The notes: generated by a model not told the origin, from the letters alone. Numbered from the stretch's first letter, positions 23,231 to 34,345 are shown. The stretch is 64,000 nucleotides of DNA from Cycas panzhihuaensis (GCA_023213395.1 CM041465.1:182039741-182103740); one strand, 5' to 3'. Numbers and translations: made by a program.

Positions 23231-23311
23231 TTAAAGAAAAAAAAAAAAGTAAAAAGTAAAATTAAAAAAAGGGGGGGAGGGAGGGAAAAAAAAGTAAAAA
23301 AAAAAAAAAAT
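23231..23311 (+). repeat. Purine-only low-complexity tract with possible G-quadruplex
   Basis: An almost pure A/G run. Positions 23271-23285 read GGGGGGGAGGGAGGG, which gives four G-triplets with one-base loops. Confidence 0.7.
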
Positions 23312-23648
23312 TAAAAGATCAAAAATATATTGTTATCATCCTTGTGTAATCTAGGACAAGTCGCATGACAGCTTTATCCACACATATATATATTAGGTTG
23401 GGTTCATTTGGATGAATCATTCAATATATTTGGGTTTAGTTACATGGGTCCATCATGGCCTTAGTTGTGAATGAAACTTACTTAACACCTTTCATTATAG
23501 TTGATTATTATTATCCTAATTATGATTTTTCCTCTTCCTCCTTATAGTTGAAACCAACATATTCGTATTTATTACCACCTTCTTACTAATTGATTTTTGC
23601 ACTCTTTCTTATTAATCACACCATCTCAAAATATTAGTTCTATTTTCC

Positions 23649-24050
23649 ATGGCACTGAGTATTTTCACTAATAAAGATAGTAGAGGTAACCTGAGATCAT
23701 TTGCTGCTTCTTGGGTGATTTATGACCAATCAAGAAACCCCCTCCTATTAGGAGGTTTATTTCTATCAACCAATAATGAAGCCAAATATTCTGCTATTAT
23801 AGGAACATTGTCTAACATTTCCTCATCTTATTATGGACTTATCATCATTTGTTATGACTTATAGATCATGGTTTACTAGTTAGTTGGGCTATATCAACTC
23901 CACTCTATATAGCTCCTTTCCTTTCATCATTAAGCTTTGTCATTGATATCTTTATTCTCTTCAGTTATTATCCAATTTATTCCCTAGATTTTTAATATTG
24001 AAGCTAATGCTTTAGTCTCTTTTATCTTATATAATTATTTTGGTTAATTT
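23649..24050 (+). pseudogene. T1: archaeal-type RNase H remnant
   Basis: The plus-strand frame from 23649 reads Ile-Phe-Thr-Asn-Lys-Asp-Ser-Arg-Gly-Asn, then Ala-Ala-Ser-Trp-Val-Ile, Thr-Asn-Asn-Glu-Ala-Lys-Tyr and Ile-Ile-Cys-Tyr-Asp, followed by stops. It aligns by eye with the intact T2 RNase H at 35.1 kb. The catalytic Asp is Asn, and the Glu of the Ala-Glu-Tyr motif is Lys. A late Ile-Glu-Ala-Asn-Ala-Leu-Val segment near 24005 matches the C-terminal Glu-Ala-Asp-Ser-Leu block with Asp changed to Asn. Confidence 0.75.
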
Positions 24051-25913
24051 TCATCTTTTACTAGGGACATCCTACTCTGGAATGAGTATAAACTACCACT
24101 CTATAAAGAGTATAAACTATGGGTTTTGACGATAAAAGTTTGAGTAATATAAAAAGTTAAGATCATAGGCTTAAATATGAAATAAAGTATTAGAAAAAAT
24201 AGACCCACGTGGGAATCATAGATTAAGGAGGATCTTGGTAAGGGGCAAGCTCCTAAAAGATTCTTACCCCTAGAAGGAGGTAATGAGGAATCCTATATAC
24301 TGGAGAAACTAGTTATTTATTAGGTGGAATTAGTTCTTCATTCTATAAATAACATGTTTTTCTTAAGATATATTATATGAATATGGATTTTGGTCTATGA
24401 TTGTATAATTTATTTTGAGTATGATGTGAATTATATAAGTTTTTCTTTTCAGAGGGACTTATATTATTCCATCTTCTATTTTTATAATCCTATTACCATT
24501 TGTTTTTTAAGTGGTTTTATATTTATAAGAATAAAATTGTTAATCTTTTCCATCTACTCCCTTTTATCCTTTTATCTATTTTCTTTCCTTCATTATTCCT
24601 TATGATTTTCCTCCTTTAAGACCCCTTTTTACTCTAAAATGAGTATAAACGTTTGTGTACATATTAATCAAAAAATCTAAAATATATATAAAATGATAAA
24701 AGATAAAAAATTAAAGAAAAACTATTTTATGCTTTTATGGGTTCTCACACTAGTGAATGCATACCATATTCAATTTATAAAAGAGAGATAAAAAGGTGAA
24801 ATGAGTTTAGTGTTAATGATCTAATCACATTTGTTACATAAATTATAATAGAAATGATTAATATGCATATATATACATGAAACATAAAATAAATATAGTA
24901 CATCTATCACTTTATGACTCATGATACAATATTTGAGATATATAAAATGTCTCATATATCCCTCCTATCTCCTCTCCATATACAAAATATGCTCATATCT
25001 AGGAGCTCTAGTGAGATCTGTCCTATTCTCCTAGCTCCACCCTTTCCTCTCTACTGGAGTTTTCTTGTGTATCAACTCCCTCCTTGGTGGAAATTATCTC
25101 TCCTACTATACTATGGTACTCCCTAAAGGAGTAACTTAACCCCTAGCCTGCACCAATGTCATCCTTTATAGATGATGTTGCTTATCCTCTACCACCTTAA
25201 GCTCAGATTCATTAAGTCTCAGCTTCATCTACATATCCTAGATCATGTCTCAAGCCTATAATACATGACTAAAATACTCAATATGATGTCCCAATAATGT
25301 ATGGTTGATGATATTCCATGCCGAAGGTTCCTTTGACGTAGATGCATAAGGGAAGATCAGATGAAGTATCCTTTGGACCTCTAAAAGAGTTAAGCTCTCC
25401 TTACCTGTCTATGAAAATCATATCAATCATGATTAATATTTTATACGAAGGGTAGATAATCTAAAATAAATAATCAAATATATTCAAAATATATACTAAT
25501 TAATATACATGTTGTTGTACTCCTCCCATTGGCTCCCCTACCATCTCCTCCCCTAGATATAGGATCGCCTCTCCTTGATGCTCTTGGGAAGCCTCTTGAG
25601 GAGGCTCCTCCTCTCCTCCTCTTCTCCCATCACCTCCTCTCCCCTACTCATCTATCGACCCAACTCCATGCTTTATATAGAGACTCCTCTATTCCCACCT
25701 TATGCTCCACCCATCGTTTAGAGCACATCTTTACCTATTCTCCTAGCTCCATTAGTTGATGCCTTCTCTTTCTCTCTCCTCTCCCACCTTAACTAACTAG
25801 ATGTTATCCTCCATCTCCTCCTCCTCTACCTCCTCTCCCTCTCCCTCTCCCTCTCCCTTTCCCTCCACTAGAAATAGGATCCTCTCCCTCACTCTTTGTT
25901 TCCGGCTTAGGAA
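24051..25913. other. T1 internal region with motif copies and pyrimidine-rich tract
   Basis: Copies of GAGTATAAACTA occur at 24084 and 24108, with a weaker one near 24641. From about 25500 to 25890 the plus strand is strongly pyrimidine-rich, ending in repeated CTCCCT. Read on the minus strand this gives a Glu/Gly/Arg-rich frame, which could be the tail of the antisense coding region that resumes at 38.5 kb beyond T2. Plus-strand open frames here are compositional. Confidence 0.4.
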
Positions 25914-28424
25914 TGGATCTGGAATCACCGACTCAGGTAAGTGCAGGTATGTCTCTCGCATTATCATCGCTTTCTTTTACTGGATGTTTGCTTGCGTATG
26001 TACATGTGTATGACTTTGTGGGCGGCCTTGTAGTCGTCCACACTCATTTTAGCCTATGACGACTATAAGCGGTACACTCCCGGTGAGTGTGGCACCACAG
26101 TGACCGTATTACTTCACGCATCCGCCCTCCTCGCTCCGGGATCCACTAGGTGCGCCACCTCTGCCCAGTGTGATGACTCATCATCGTTTGGTCAACTTGC
26201 CACCCCACTCGAGCCCTATTTTTGCTTCTTTGGACCCGTTTTGTTGGCTTGTTTGCTCCCGGGTAAGTGTTATAGCTTTCTATTAGTCTTTTCCGTCATC
26301 TGCCCCCAACCTGGACCGGTTGGTGGGCCCCATTTTCGGCTCTAGGCGCGTCTGGCCGGATTTTTCGTGGCACCGCAGATATCCGCCATGATCTGGTGAA
26401 GTTCCGTGATACTGTCTCGGATTATTTTTAAAAATCCGCTGTGGCAATTTCGCATTTGCAAAGCGCCACGTGTCTCGCTTTATTTCTCTTCCAGTTGCGC
26501 CCTATTAGCACGTTTTAGGGTTTTGCTTGAGTACTTAAGCCCTTTTTGGCTCATTTTCAATGATCTTTTGGCTCACTTTTGGAATTGCTCTCAAGGAAAT
26601 ACTCTCCTACTCTGCTCTTCTCTGTTGTTCTTTCTTGCAATCGGACTGTACCCTTCATACGGTGCCCGGCTCTCCTTTGGCGTGGGCGAGACATTCTCCC
26701 GGCCCTCAAACGCCTTGGAGAGGGCTCCTTTGAAGTGGTTTCGGTAGTCTTCAGCGGTCCATAAGCGCCCCAAGTGCGATGTTTCCGTCACATCTCCGTA
26801 GCAGGGGCCTCAAACTGCTCTACCTCGGATCTGGGTGATTTATCGGTCCCTCTCTGCCCCTTTGGTGAGGCAAATCCCTTGCCTCTTCTCTTGGTATTCT
26901 GGTTTTATGCTTGTTTTCTTGTGATATTCATGCTTGACTTGTTGCTCTTACTTCTTTGCTTGAGAGTTGGTTGTCCTCCCTTTTGGGGTCATTATACCAC
27001 TCTCCTGTGCTTCTTACTGCGTTTCTTTGTCCAAGGCAGTGGCGTGGAGGTTGCATAGGTTTTGGAGAGGAGGGTGGATTCCATACCACCTTCCACGCCC
27101 CTAGGCGGCTCTTAGCCCCCAAAACCTCCCTCTCGTCCCTCGGCTCTACCACGAACAAGGGTTTGAGGCCCCTTCGGTTGCCCAAACCAGCACTGTCACA
27201 AGTTGCAGCGCTGATTTGGGGCCTTTTGCTCGGGTTTGGGCACCACTCATAAGTCCCAACCGCTGGTTTCTTACTCCATCTTTCTCCCCCGGGTCACCCG
27301 GTTTGCTCCTCATAGCATCCCGGTTCGCCGTGGGCACCCTTGGGCCTCTCCTTGCCCCTTTTTTGCTGCCATTTTCCAGCCCCTTGCTCTCGACTTTCTC
27401 CTTGCTGCCTCGTGGCTCTTGGGGGGAGGTTTGGGCATCATTTGTGGGAGGTAGGCCACTCCGAGGCTTACCCAACCATTTACTTTCACTTTGGTCACTT
27501 TCTCTTGATACTTTCATTGTTGGATTAACACTAACGCATGTATATTCAAATTCTCGTTTATGTTATTTAGGCATATATTGTTAGAGTTTTTGAGTTGCAT
27601 GTTAGTGCTCTTCCTTCGGGAGGAGAAAGAGACCACTATTGCTTGCAGGTACTTGGGAAGCGTGGAGCGCATCGCCCGTGGGCCTAGCCACCCAGAAGCA
27701 CCTTTATACGCGTTATGTTTTCATACTACTTCATTTCTTAGTTAGTGCTTCCTTTCTTTCTTGGTATCGCATTTGATTTTTCCGGGGAAGGTAAGGAAGC
27801 CCCCTCTTCGTCGCCACAATACCTCGCATCCAAGACGTCACGGAGTGGTTGGGCGCTCCTCGAGAAGGTTACTTGTCTTGACGCCCGCTCGGTGTGCACG
27901 TTTGCTCCTCCGCTACCCTTTCTTTTTCCTTTTATTTCTTTCGTAGTAATTAGTACAATCAAGGATAAAGGGAAAATTGGTTTTGTACTTGTTTGCATTT
28001 CGTTTGTCTTGTTTCATGCATCTTTATCATTCGTAGGAAAGATTGTAGGAGTCCTCCTCCCTACCTTTCCTCCTCCCTCCAGTAACCACATGAGTGCCTT
28101 GCTCCCGCATCACCGTGGTACCCTGCTAGGTTGTATAGGATTGCTCTTGGCCCTGTCTCCATTAGGTCTTCTCTTCCCCTTCCGCCACCCAAGGGTGGGA
28201 GGGTCCTATTCCTGTGTCAAACCAGTTCGCCCCACGCACCTTCACCCCTTATTGAGCGGTGAAGGGTCACCCGATAGTAGCCATACTCCATTGCAGATCC
28301 CGAACTCGCGCTCCAGCTCACAGGGCGCTCTGCGTGGTAGTTACCCACCTTTTAGGTCCCACCTTCTATCATTCCACCACTCACTCTCCCTTACACCTAT
28401 CAGTTAGGTAGTTATCCCGTAGCG
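25914..28424 (+). repeat. T2 5' LTR
   Basis: Colinear with 35959-38488. Stretches such as about 27480-27650 are nearly identical between copies, while C/G-rich words differ by substitutions and small indels. Several open frames cross it, the longest 220 codons at 27745-28407, but they are broken in the other LTR and show no domain. The LTR presumably carries the T2 promoter and polyadenylation signals, which I cannot pinpoint. Confidence 0.85.
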
Positions 28425-28602
28425 GCCCATCGGGCGACCACACTGGACCCGCCAAGAAGGGAGCTAGTTTCGCTCTCTTCGATTGGTTTCGCTACTCTTG
28501 TGTGATCCTTTTCATACTTATCTTGATCTCCACGTTGGGTAACCCCCAACGCGTGTGTTTTACCGCTCTTTCTCCTTTCCTAACATTGTCGGTTGACCTT
28601 GC
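28425..28602 (+). other. T2 leader; primer-binding site not identified
   Basis: Directly after the 5' LTR. No clear match to the plant Met-tRNA primer-binding sequence; another tRNA may have been used. Confidence 0.4.
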
Positions 28603-29043
28603 ATGCGGCGTTTCTCTCGTCGTTTGCGCGGTCTACCTCCTTTGTTAGAGGACCCCGAGTATCGCCTTCTTGCCTCGTCGGATTCCGATCCGACTATGGA
28701 GGGATACTCTTCCGATTGGACCTACCATACTTCAGCCATGGAAACCCATGCTTTTCCTCCTGTTATTCCTGGGTCCACCCAAGAGGGTGACGACCCCCTT
28801 TATTATCCAAACGACCAACACCTTTCTTTCGATGCTAATCCTTCTACCCACGCCGTAGAAGGACCCGTTCCTCTTGAGGGTTGCCACGTAGTTGGCAATT
28901 CTTATGAAGAACGTTCTGAGGATCCTACCTTGTTTGAGGTTCCGATCACCTCTTACGAGTGTGTAGCAACTCCTCCTGTTGACGTAGTTGAAGCTTTCAA
29001 CGAGTGTTGCCGCGCAGCACGCTTGCAACCACGTCCTAGGTGA
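28603..29043 (+). CDS. T2: N-terminal gag-like open frame
   Basis: An open stretch of 146 codons starting with an Arg-rich segment (Met-Arg-Arg-Phe-Ser-Arg-Arg-Leu-Arg), then acidic and Pro-rich sequence. It stands first after the leader on the sense strand, in the place of the gag N-terminus. No domain is recognised. A stop follows and a Pro/Ser/His-rich region continues to about 29.7 kb in shifting frames. It is probably a broken gag and not a separate protein. Confidence 0.45.
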   Translation: MRRFSRRLRGLPPLLEDPEYRLLASSDSDPTMEGYSSDWTYHTSAMETHAFPPVIPGSTQEGDDPLYYPNDQHLSFDANPSTHAVEGPVPLEGCHVVGNSYEERSEDPTLFEVPITSYECVATPPVDVVEAFNECCRAARLQPRPR

Positions 29044-29709
29044 TTTGAGGATGTTCTTCGTGGAGGAGCCTCTTCCTCTTCCGCTCCCCCACCTCATGCC
29101 TCATCCTCATCCACCCTTCCTATAACCACAAATCCCTTCATGCCTACACGTGCGTCCCACCTGCTCCTCGCATGGGGGCGTGCATGGCACCTTCCGTCCC
29201 TCATCAAGGTCCTAATGCCTTAGGATCTTCTCGTGGTGTGTCTTTCCCTCAATTGAGCGTTAGCATACCTGCTCCTAATCAAACCAATGTGCCATCCCCT
29301 AATGTGGCGCATACCATCCCTCGTAGGCCTATTGGCCCTACTAGCTTTCCAACCACTAGTCATGTGGGATCCGCTCCCACGCATCCTCCAGCCCAACACG
29401 TTAGTGCTTCCTTCACGTTCCCCTGGATATACCTCTCTCAACCTTAAAGGTGGTAGAGGAAGTCGCCTCTTCCGCTTATGGGGTGGATCCGCTACACCCA
29501 TATGGGGTTGCTCCACCCACGGTGGCCCATATGGGCAAAACCCGCCCACATCCGTCTTGCCCTTCTTCCAACGCGATCCCATCCACAGCCTTCGCAAGGG
29601 AACCCGACTCCCTTCCAAGGCACCTACCCCCACGCCTCTTTTCAGCAAGGGGCGCTTCCTCAAGGAGGGATGGGTGTCCCACCCCATCCGCCTCCTTGTC
29701 GCTACCTAC
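29044..29709 (+). pseudogene. T2: proline-rich gag spacer, frame-shifted
   Basis: All three plus frames are open for long distances because the GC-rich sequence has few stop codons. All give Pro/Ser/Thr/His-rich low-complexity peptides, so the true frame cannot be chosen by eye. It links the N-terminal gag piece with the gag core at 29.8 kb. Confidence 0.4.
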
Positions 29710-31094
29710 TTCGACATTCGTTGATCCTACGGTTCAGGCAAGGGCGCGCCCCTTCATGGACTTTAGGTCAACCCCTCTTTCAGTTGAGGTGTTGCGAACC
29801 AACTTACCGCCTCATCCCACAAGTTCCTAGATTCGATGGAACTTCAGAAGACCCGTGAGCATGTCCGTAGTTTTCTATGGCATGCATCGACATCGGGCTT
29901 ACGACCATATTTTGATGAAACTATTCCCGAGATCCTTGCGGTGGCGCCTCAAATGGTTCTACCGTCTCCGCCCATTCAATCCATTCATTCCAAAGAATTG
30001 GTGGATGAGTTCATCAACTATTTTGATGTAGCTCGTCCATTCGAGAGGGAATGAAGTCCCTTCTTTGCTCAAACAAGGTCACGATAAGATGAATCGTGAC
30101 TTTGTGCGATGATTCCACGACTTGCTCCACTCCACTAAGGCAACATTGCCCGAGGAGTCAAGCGAGACCTCGTCAATGCGCTCGTCCCAAGTCCACGTGG
30201 AAGTCCTCAAGATGGGGCGACCACATGTGATTCCGCGATCGCCAAGTGCTTGGCGTTGGAGGCTATTGAGATCCAAGCGGGTCTTAAGAAACCTCTTAAG
30301 CCCTCACAACGCCGTGAGGCACCACCCCCTACCAAGGATACCAAACCTTCCCAGCCGACGCGGTCTTCCTCTCATCCTACCGAGAGGACTTTAGACCCTC
30401 TCACATCACCATATCGCTCATTCGAAGGCACGATGAAGGAGCTCAAGCTTCAAGATCCTTCATCTCCTACATCAAACAAACAAGTCCAACAAACTACCTA
30501 AGCTCCTCTTCCCAGGAATGGAAACGCCCAGTCCTCTCAAGCGAGAAGGTCCGACCCTCCACTTGAGAAGAAGTGGTGCTCCATTCATGGAATTGCTTCC
30601 ACGACGATTCGCGTTGTAGGGCCCAGCATCCAAAAGATGCCCCTCGACGCGATTTTTCTCCCAAATGGGCCTCAAGGCCTAACTTGGATCAACCACCATA
30701 AGGATCCGCTCCTAAGCATGGGGAACGTGATCGCAATACCCAAACCAAGAACAACCGTAGCAGGAAGATTGCACGATCCCCGTCCTTCCCGCGACAAAGG
30801 GAAGGGCACTAGGAATTCTTCTTCCTCTTCTCGTTCTCCTAGCCATCGCACCGTCGCCTTCACGACCCGAGCGGGGAAGAAGGTGATCCAGATTGTGAAG
30901 CAACTCCCACTTTTGCCCTTACGCGATCTCAAGCCGCCAAGGAAGCATGGAGTTTTTGTCCTCCTGCTCCTTCCGAGCCCTCTTCCCGAGACCCTTCCTC
31001 CAAGTCCCTCTTTCCCAAGGCTATTCTCAGACGCCCGGTCCTTACGATTTCAAGGGCACTTACCCAACCCATCGGGAAGGGTAAGCCTTTCTCC
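29710..31094 (+). pseudogene. T2: gag core and C-terminal region
   Basis: At about 29815-30054 the plus strand reads Phe-Asp-Gly-Thr-Ser-Glu-Asp, then His-Val-Arg-Ser-Phe-Leu-Trp-His and later Ile-His-Ser-Lys-Glu-Leu-Val-Asp-Glu-Phe-Ile. This matches the Gypsy gag (Retrotrans_gag) pattern of target segment, helical block and Ser-x-x-x-Leu-x-x-x-Phe. Frameshifts follow. A Lys-Lys-Trp-Cys-Ser-Ile-His-Gly segment near 30570 recalls the Cys-x-x-His zinc-binding part, and a Lys/Ser/Arg-rich tail runs to the protease. In an active element gag forms the particle that packages element RNA. Confidence 0.6.
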
Positions 31095-31853
31095 GTGGAC
31101 GAGCTCCATACTTGCCGCCGCAGAATGTCCTTGATGGACGTTCTGAGGAGTTGTCCCGAGCAGCGGGCCCTCCTCCTGGAAGCTTTAGGATCAAGTGATG
31201 TACCCGTCCACGCTTTGGGTGTCGCCCAAAGTTGTGGACCCGCTATTTCCTTTGATCCTAAGGATCTTCCCCCTGCCGGTGAAAGGGAACGTCAGTGGAA
31301 CTTCCCATTCACCATCACTATCGATACGCCTGATTGTACTCTTCGAAGGACTGTTGTCGACAACGGTTCTTCCATCAATGCCATGCCCTTGCGTGTCATG
31401 CAAGAGCTTGGTATTTCTGCCTTGGAACCCGTTCCCTGGCGATGCCAAGGGTATGACGGTAGCGAGAAGACCCCTTTAGGATCTGTCGCGATTCCGCTTA
31501 CCCTTGAGGGTAAGACCGTTCTTGCCGACGTTGTAGTCCTTGACGTTGATGTGGATTACAACCTCCTTCTAGGTCGTCCATGGCTCGATCAAATGGGAGC
31601 CATGTGCTCGACCCTTTGGGGACAACTTAAATTCGTCCATGACGGACGAATGAGAGTGATCCCCCGCGAACGCCCTTTTTCTAAACAAACTCGCTCTACC
31701 AATTCAGCAAACCAAGGTTCACCCACTCATGCCTCGGCTTGCTCTATTAGGATACCTAATCCGTCCGAGGAAGACCCCGCGTCTTCTCCTCCTAGTCTCA
31801 CGCGGTTCGCCCCTATTGGCGTTGGGAGTTACGGGTACCTTACTGCTCAATGA
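31095..31853 (+). CDS. T2: aspartic protease (retropepsin-like), open
   Basis: An open frame of 252 codons. Residues about 70-195 are a Gypsy-type retropepsin: Thr-Val-Val-Asp-Asn-Gly-Ser-Ser-Ile-Asn-Ala-Met-Pro with catalytic Asp at residue 89, then a beta-rich stretch, and Asp-Tyr-Asn-Leu-Leu-Leu-Gly-Arg-Pro-Trp-Leu, the C-terminal motif typical of Tat and Athila proteases. Asn replaces the usual Thr/Ser after the Asp, which is common in these lineages. The N-terminal 70 residues are helical and probably belong to the gag-protease junction. The natural start would be inside the polyprotein, so the ATG at 31095 is only the first Met of the open stretch. It is the best preserved pol domain upstream of the deletion. 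Confidence 0.8.
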   Translation: MDELHTCRRRMSLMDVLRSCPEQRALLLEALGSSDVPVHALGVAQSCGPAISFDPKDLPPAGERERQWNFPFTITIDTPDCTLRRTVVDNGSSINAMPLRVMQELGISALEPVPWRCQGYDGSEKTPLGSVAIPLTLEGKTVLADVVVLDVDVDYNLLLGRPWLDQMGAMCSTLWGQLKFVHDGRMRVIPRERPFSKQTRSTNSANQGSPTHASACSIRIPNPSEEDPASSPPSLTRFAPIGVGSYGYLTAQ

Positions 31854-32500
31854 TGATGAGTCGCTCGATGAAGACGAGGATTGTCCTCACCTGTCTCTTT
31901 CCTTCGCGCCAATAGGTCGTGACCGCCTTGTTCTAGATCCCTGCCTAGAACCTCTCTAGATAGTGAGGCTAGCCCCTCGTGCGTGTCACACGCCATCGCT
32001 CGTGTTGACCCACTGTCGCCAGCTCTCCTTTTTCATTACCCCCCGTAGGTAATGGTTTTGGGGAATTGCCTTTCGCTCCTTCTGAGGAGCACCTTTCTGT
32101 TTTTCCTTCGGATTTCCGTGAGGAAGCTGAGCAACCCGACGGTCATCACGGTCCCGTTGCTCTCACTCCCTCCTGCTTCTCCTACTCAAGTAAGGTCATC
32201 CATGGGGTGGATTATTTTGAGGACGATGAAGCCCCGCAGAGCATCTAGCAGCCTTGCGATAACCCGCCTTCTGGTCACCACAAGCTGGGTCACCAGAAGA
32301 TCCTCACGATCGGATCCACGCTTGCCGATCCGATCCAATCTCTTATTCCTCCTCCTCCTGTTGATCTTGCCCCTCTCCACTTTGAGGAGGGCAATGCCAT
32401 GTCCATGGGGAAACTCAAGGCGTAGTCTTGGCCCCGCAAGGTCATTAAGGTCGGGTTGGAATGTTCTCCGATGAGGTAAGGGAATACTCCTCCTGCTCCG
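31854..32500 (+). pseudogene. T2: protease-RT linker, frame-shifted
   Basis: Acidic sequence (Asp-Asp-Glu-Ser-Leu-Asp-Glu-Asp-Glu-Asp at about 31850-31880) followed by Pro/Ser-rich stretches in several frames. Its position fits the variable linker before RT in Tat-like elements. Confidence 0.45.
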
Positions 32501-32838
32501 TGAGTTTCGAGACATTTTCGTGGGATTATCTTTCGACATGAAGGGAATCGACCCTCGATTGTCACTCATAACCTCACCACCCTTCCCGGGCCCGCCTGCG
32601 GCACCGGCATCCTTTTCACCCGAAGCTCTCTGCCGCCGTCAAGATGGAGGTTGAGAGGCTTCTGGACGCTGGGCTCATTACTTCCATTAACCGTTTGACC
32701 AAGTTCAAACCCCGATGGGTTGGTCCTTTTGTCATTATCGAATCCCTCGATAATGGTGCTTACAGGATAGCCACCCTGGAAGGGTTCGAATTTGAGAAAG
32801 TTGTTAATGGGATGTTCCTTAAGAAGTTTTACGCATGA
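32501..32838 (+). pseudogene. T2: RT start fused to integrase C-terminus (large internal deletion)
   Basis: The first half gives an RT N-terminal signature: a Met-Lys-Gly-Ile-Asp-Pro segment near 32537, then His-Pro-Lys-Leu-Ser and a Val-Glu-Arg-Leu-Leu-Asp-Ala-Gly-Leu-Ile segment (32644-32685). The next residues, after about 32695, are Lys-Pro-Arg-Trp-Val-Gly-Pro-Phe-Val-Ile and a Gly-Ala-Tyr-Arg-Ile block, which is the extreme C-terminal part of Gypsy integrase. Everything between, namely RT fingers and palm, Gypsy RNase H and the integrase zinc finger and core, is missing. The fusion is in frame over 64 codons, but a frame break lies upstream of it. Confidence 0.75.
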
Positions 32839-32870
32839 TCCCTCGACGATCCCTTCGCCTTGCTCCGAAA

Positions 32871-32945
32871 TGAGCCTAAACTACCATCTTAGGTTGTCCC
32901 CATTCTTCCCAACCACGGGTAGAGTGGCAATTTAAGATGGACTCC
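32871..32945 (+). other. T2: post-pol motif with GAGCCTAAACTACC
   Basis: Directly after the integrase end comes GAGCCTAAACTACCATCTTA, followed by a C-rich stretch. The same core (GAG-x-x-TAAACTA) occurs repeatedly in T1. From general knowledge a similar conserved non-coding block follows pol in many plant Tat-like elements; its role is unknown to me. Confidence 0.5.
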
Positions 32946-33389
32946 TTCTTCTTCTTTTCGGTTCCTTATGGAACCCGCTCCCATATTCTCTCGGGAACCC
33001 TTGTGTCGTCTTGCTTGGGCATCCCCCAATCAGGAAGACGCCTGGGGGCATTGTTGCCCCCCTTTCCTGCCTGCCGTTTCCTTCGCATATCCCGCTATGC
33101 TCTCCTGTAGACATGTACTCCGGCCCCGCCTCCCTAACCTCACACTTCTATGTCATCCCAGGCGTATGTGTGTGCCCTGTTAGGTGTGTGGTCGCATGGG
33201 AGGAAACGTGTGCATCATATAACAAAATATCCACAACATAAAACATCTACAACCTAACATTCACAATACACAAAAATAAATATACATATCATCCACATAC
33301 GATACATCATATACAACATCTCATATCCAAATGGGGTTCCAATCACCCCATGCATATATATATACATATCAAAAATCATGTCATCATAC

Positions 33390-33646
33390 ATCACAGGAAG
33401 CCGTCCTTGTAGGGGGTGCAATCATATGGTCCTATATATGACCCCACAGGCCTGCGCTTTCCCGACAATCTGCATATACATATCCTCACTGCCGCCCGCC
33501 TCCCGGGTGCTGCCTCTGCCTCGTGATCCCTCTCCGGGACCACATGCCTCGAGGCTCCTCCCAGGCCTCCGCGAGCCGCCTTCCTCACTCTCCTCATCCC
33601 TAGGTCGCCCTGTGGTCGCCGCCACTGTGGGTCCATGTCCCGCCTC
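33390..33646 (-). pseudogene. T2 antisense unit: downstream 3' part, frame-shifted
   Basis: Downstream of the coiled-coil segment of the antisense unit, two minus-strand frames (33391-33636 and 33422-33625) are open and rich in Arg, Gly and Glu. Either could be the C-terminal continuation after a frame shift. The GC-rich composition makes long open frames likely by chance, so confidence is low. Confidence 0.3.
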
Positions 33647-33893
33647 GGCTCGACCTCGAGACCATCTGGCTACTACCGATCGTACTCGCCCGGATATGAT
33701 CCCGCTCTCCCCAGTACCTCCTCCTCATCCCGAGACGCCTGTGACGATTATCACCGGGTCTCGCCTCGCTATCTCCGCCTGCACCACCCTGTGCCTCTAG
33801 GGTCTGGACCCGTCTTCGCAGCTCGTCTCTCTCGCGCCGCGCGTCATCCCTCTCGCGCCTCGCGTCGTCTCTCTCCTGCTGCAGTCGTCCCTA
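33647..33893 (-). pseudogene. T2 antisense unit: coiled-coil segment after one in-frame stop
   Basis: Beyond the TAG at 33891-33893 the same minus-strand frame stays open to about 33647. It first encodes a highly charged helix built of repeated Arg-Arg-Glu-Arg-Asp units (about 33790-33890) ending Arg-Arg-Arg-Val-Gln-Thr-Leu-Glu, typical of a coiled coil. The TAG can be explained by one C-to-T change in a Gln codon. I infer the ancestral protein read through here. Confidence 0.5.
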
Positions 33894-34084
33894 GGATGTG
33901 ACATGCTCTTGGGACTCCGCAGCCCATATGTCCCTCGCCCTCACCATCGGGGCGAACGCCTCTCTGTGGGCTCCTGCCGCTCTAGGCTCATCACCTGCCT
34001 GGATGGGCGGTTGCCCCTCTGCATACACCTGAGGGAATATCTCCCTCGCCACAGCCTCTATCAGTCTCCTGATCTCCGCTGTAC
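33891..34084 (-). CDS. T2 antisense unit, exon 3
   Basis: The minus-strand exon begins after an acceptor ending TTGGCAG and continues the frame of exon 2 (phase 1). It reads Ala-Glu-Ile-Arg-Arg-Leu-Ile-Glu-Ala-Val-Ala-Arg-Glu-Ile-Phe-Pro and then a Gly/Ala/Glu-rich stretch, ending at a TAG. A coiled-coil segment follows in the same frame. No known domain is recognised. Tat-like elements are known to carry antisense open frames between pol and the 3' LTR, and this fits that position. Confidence 0.5.
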
Positions 34085-34185
34085 CTGCCAATGCAACACG
34101 CCATGTGTCAGTCTATATACCATGATCAAACCAAACCAAACTTCTATCTGGATGCTAAATGACTTTGGAAAAGGTTGGCTCTCAC
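34085..34185 (-). other. T2 antisense unit, intron 2 (101 nt)
   Basis: On the minus strand it starts GTGAGAGCC and ends GCATTGGCAG, which are canonical GT-AG borders with a good donor. It is richer in A and T than the flanking exons, as plant introns are. The flanking frames join in phase. Confidence 0.55.
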
Positions 34186-34345
34186 CTGCTGTGGCCGCCT
34201 GATCCTCCGGTCGCGCGACATCCTCTCCTCCTAGCTCTCCGCCAGCTGCAGTGTACCTGCCTTGAGCACCTCCTCCGCCTGTGTTCTCGCCTCTTTCTGG
34301 GTCCGATTCGGATCCCGGGAAGCCTTCCGTTGCCCATAAGGGGCA
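34186..34345 (-). CDS. T2 antisense unit, exon 2
   Basis: 160 nt, open throughout in the frame continued from exon 1 (phase 0). It encodes an acidic Gly-rich segment with Gly-Ser-Glu-Ser-Asp-Pro-Glu and several Gly-Gly-Glu/Asp motifs. It ends GCAG before the GTGAGA donor. No domain is recognised; the composition suggests a disordered region. Confidence 0.5.

Noticed and set aside
25529-26013. Pro/Ser/Leu-rich plus-strand frames
   Set aside because: They follow a CT-rich low-complexity tract; the opposite strand fits better as the end of an antisense coding region.
27745-28407. 220-codon open frame inside the T2 5' LTR
   Set aside because: The matching part of the 3' LTR (37794-38471) is broken by frame shifts, no domain is present and GC-rich sequence has few stops by chance.
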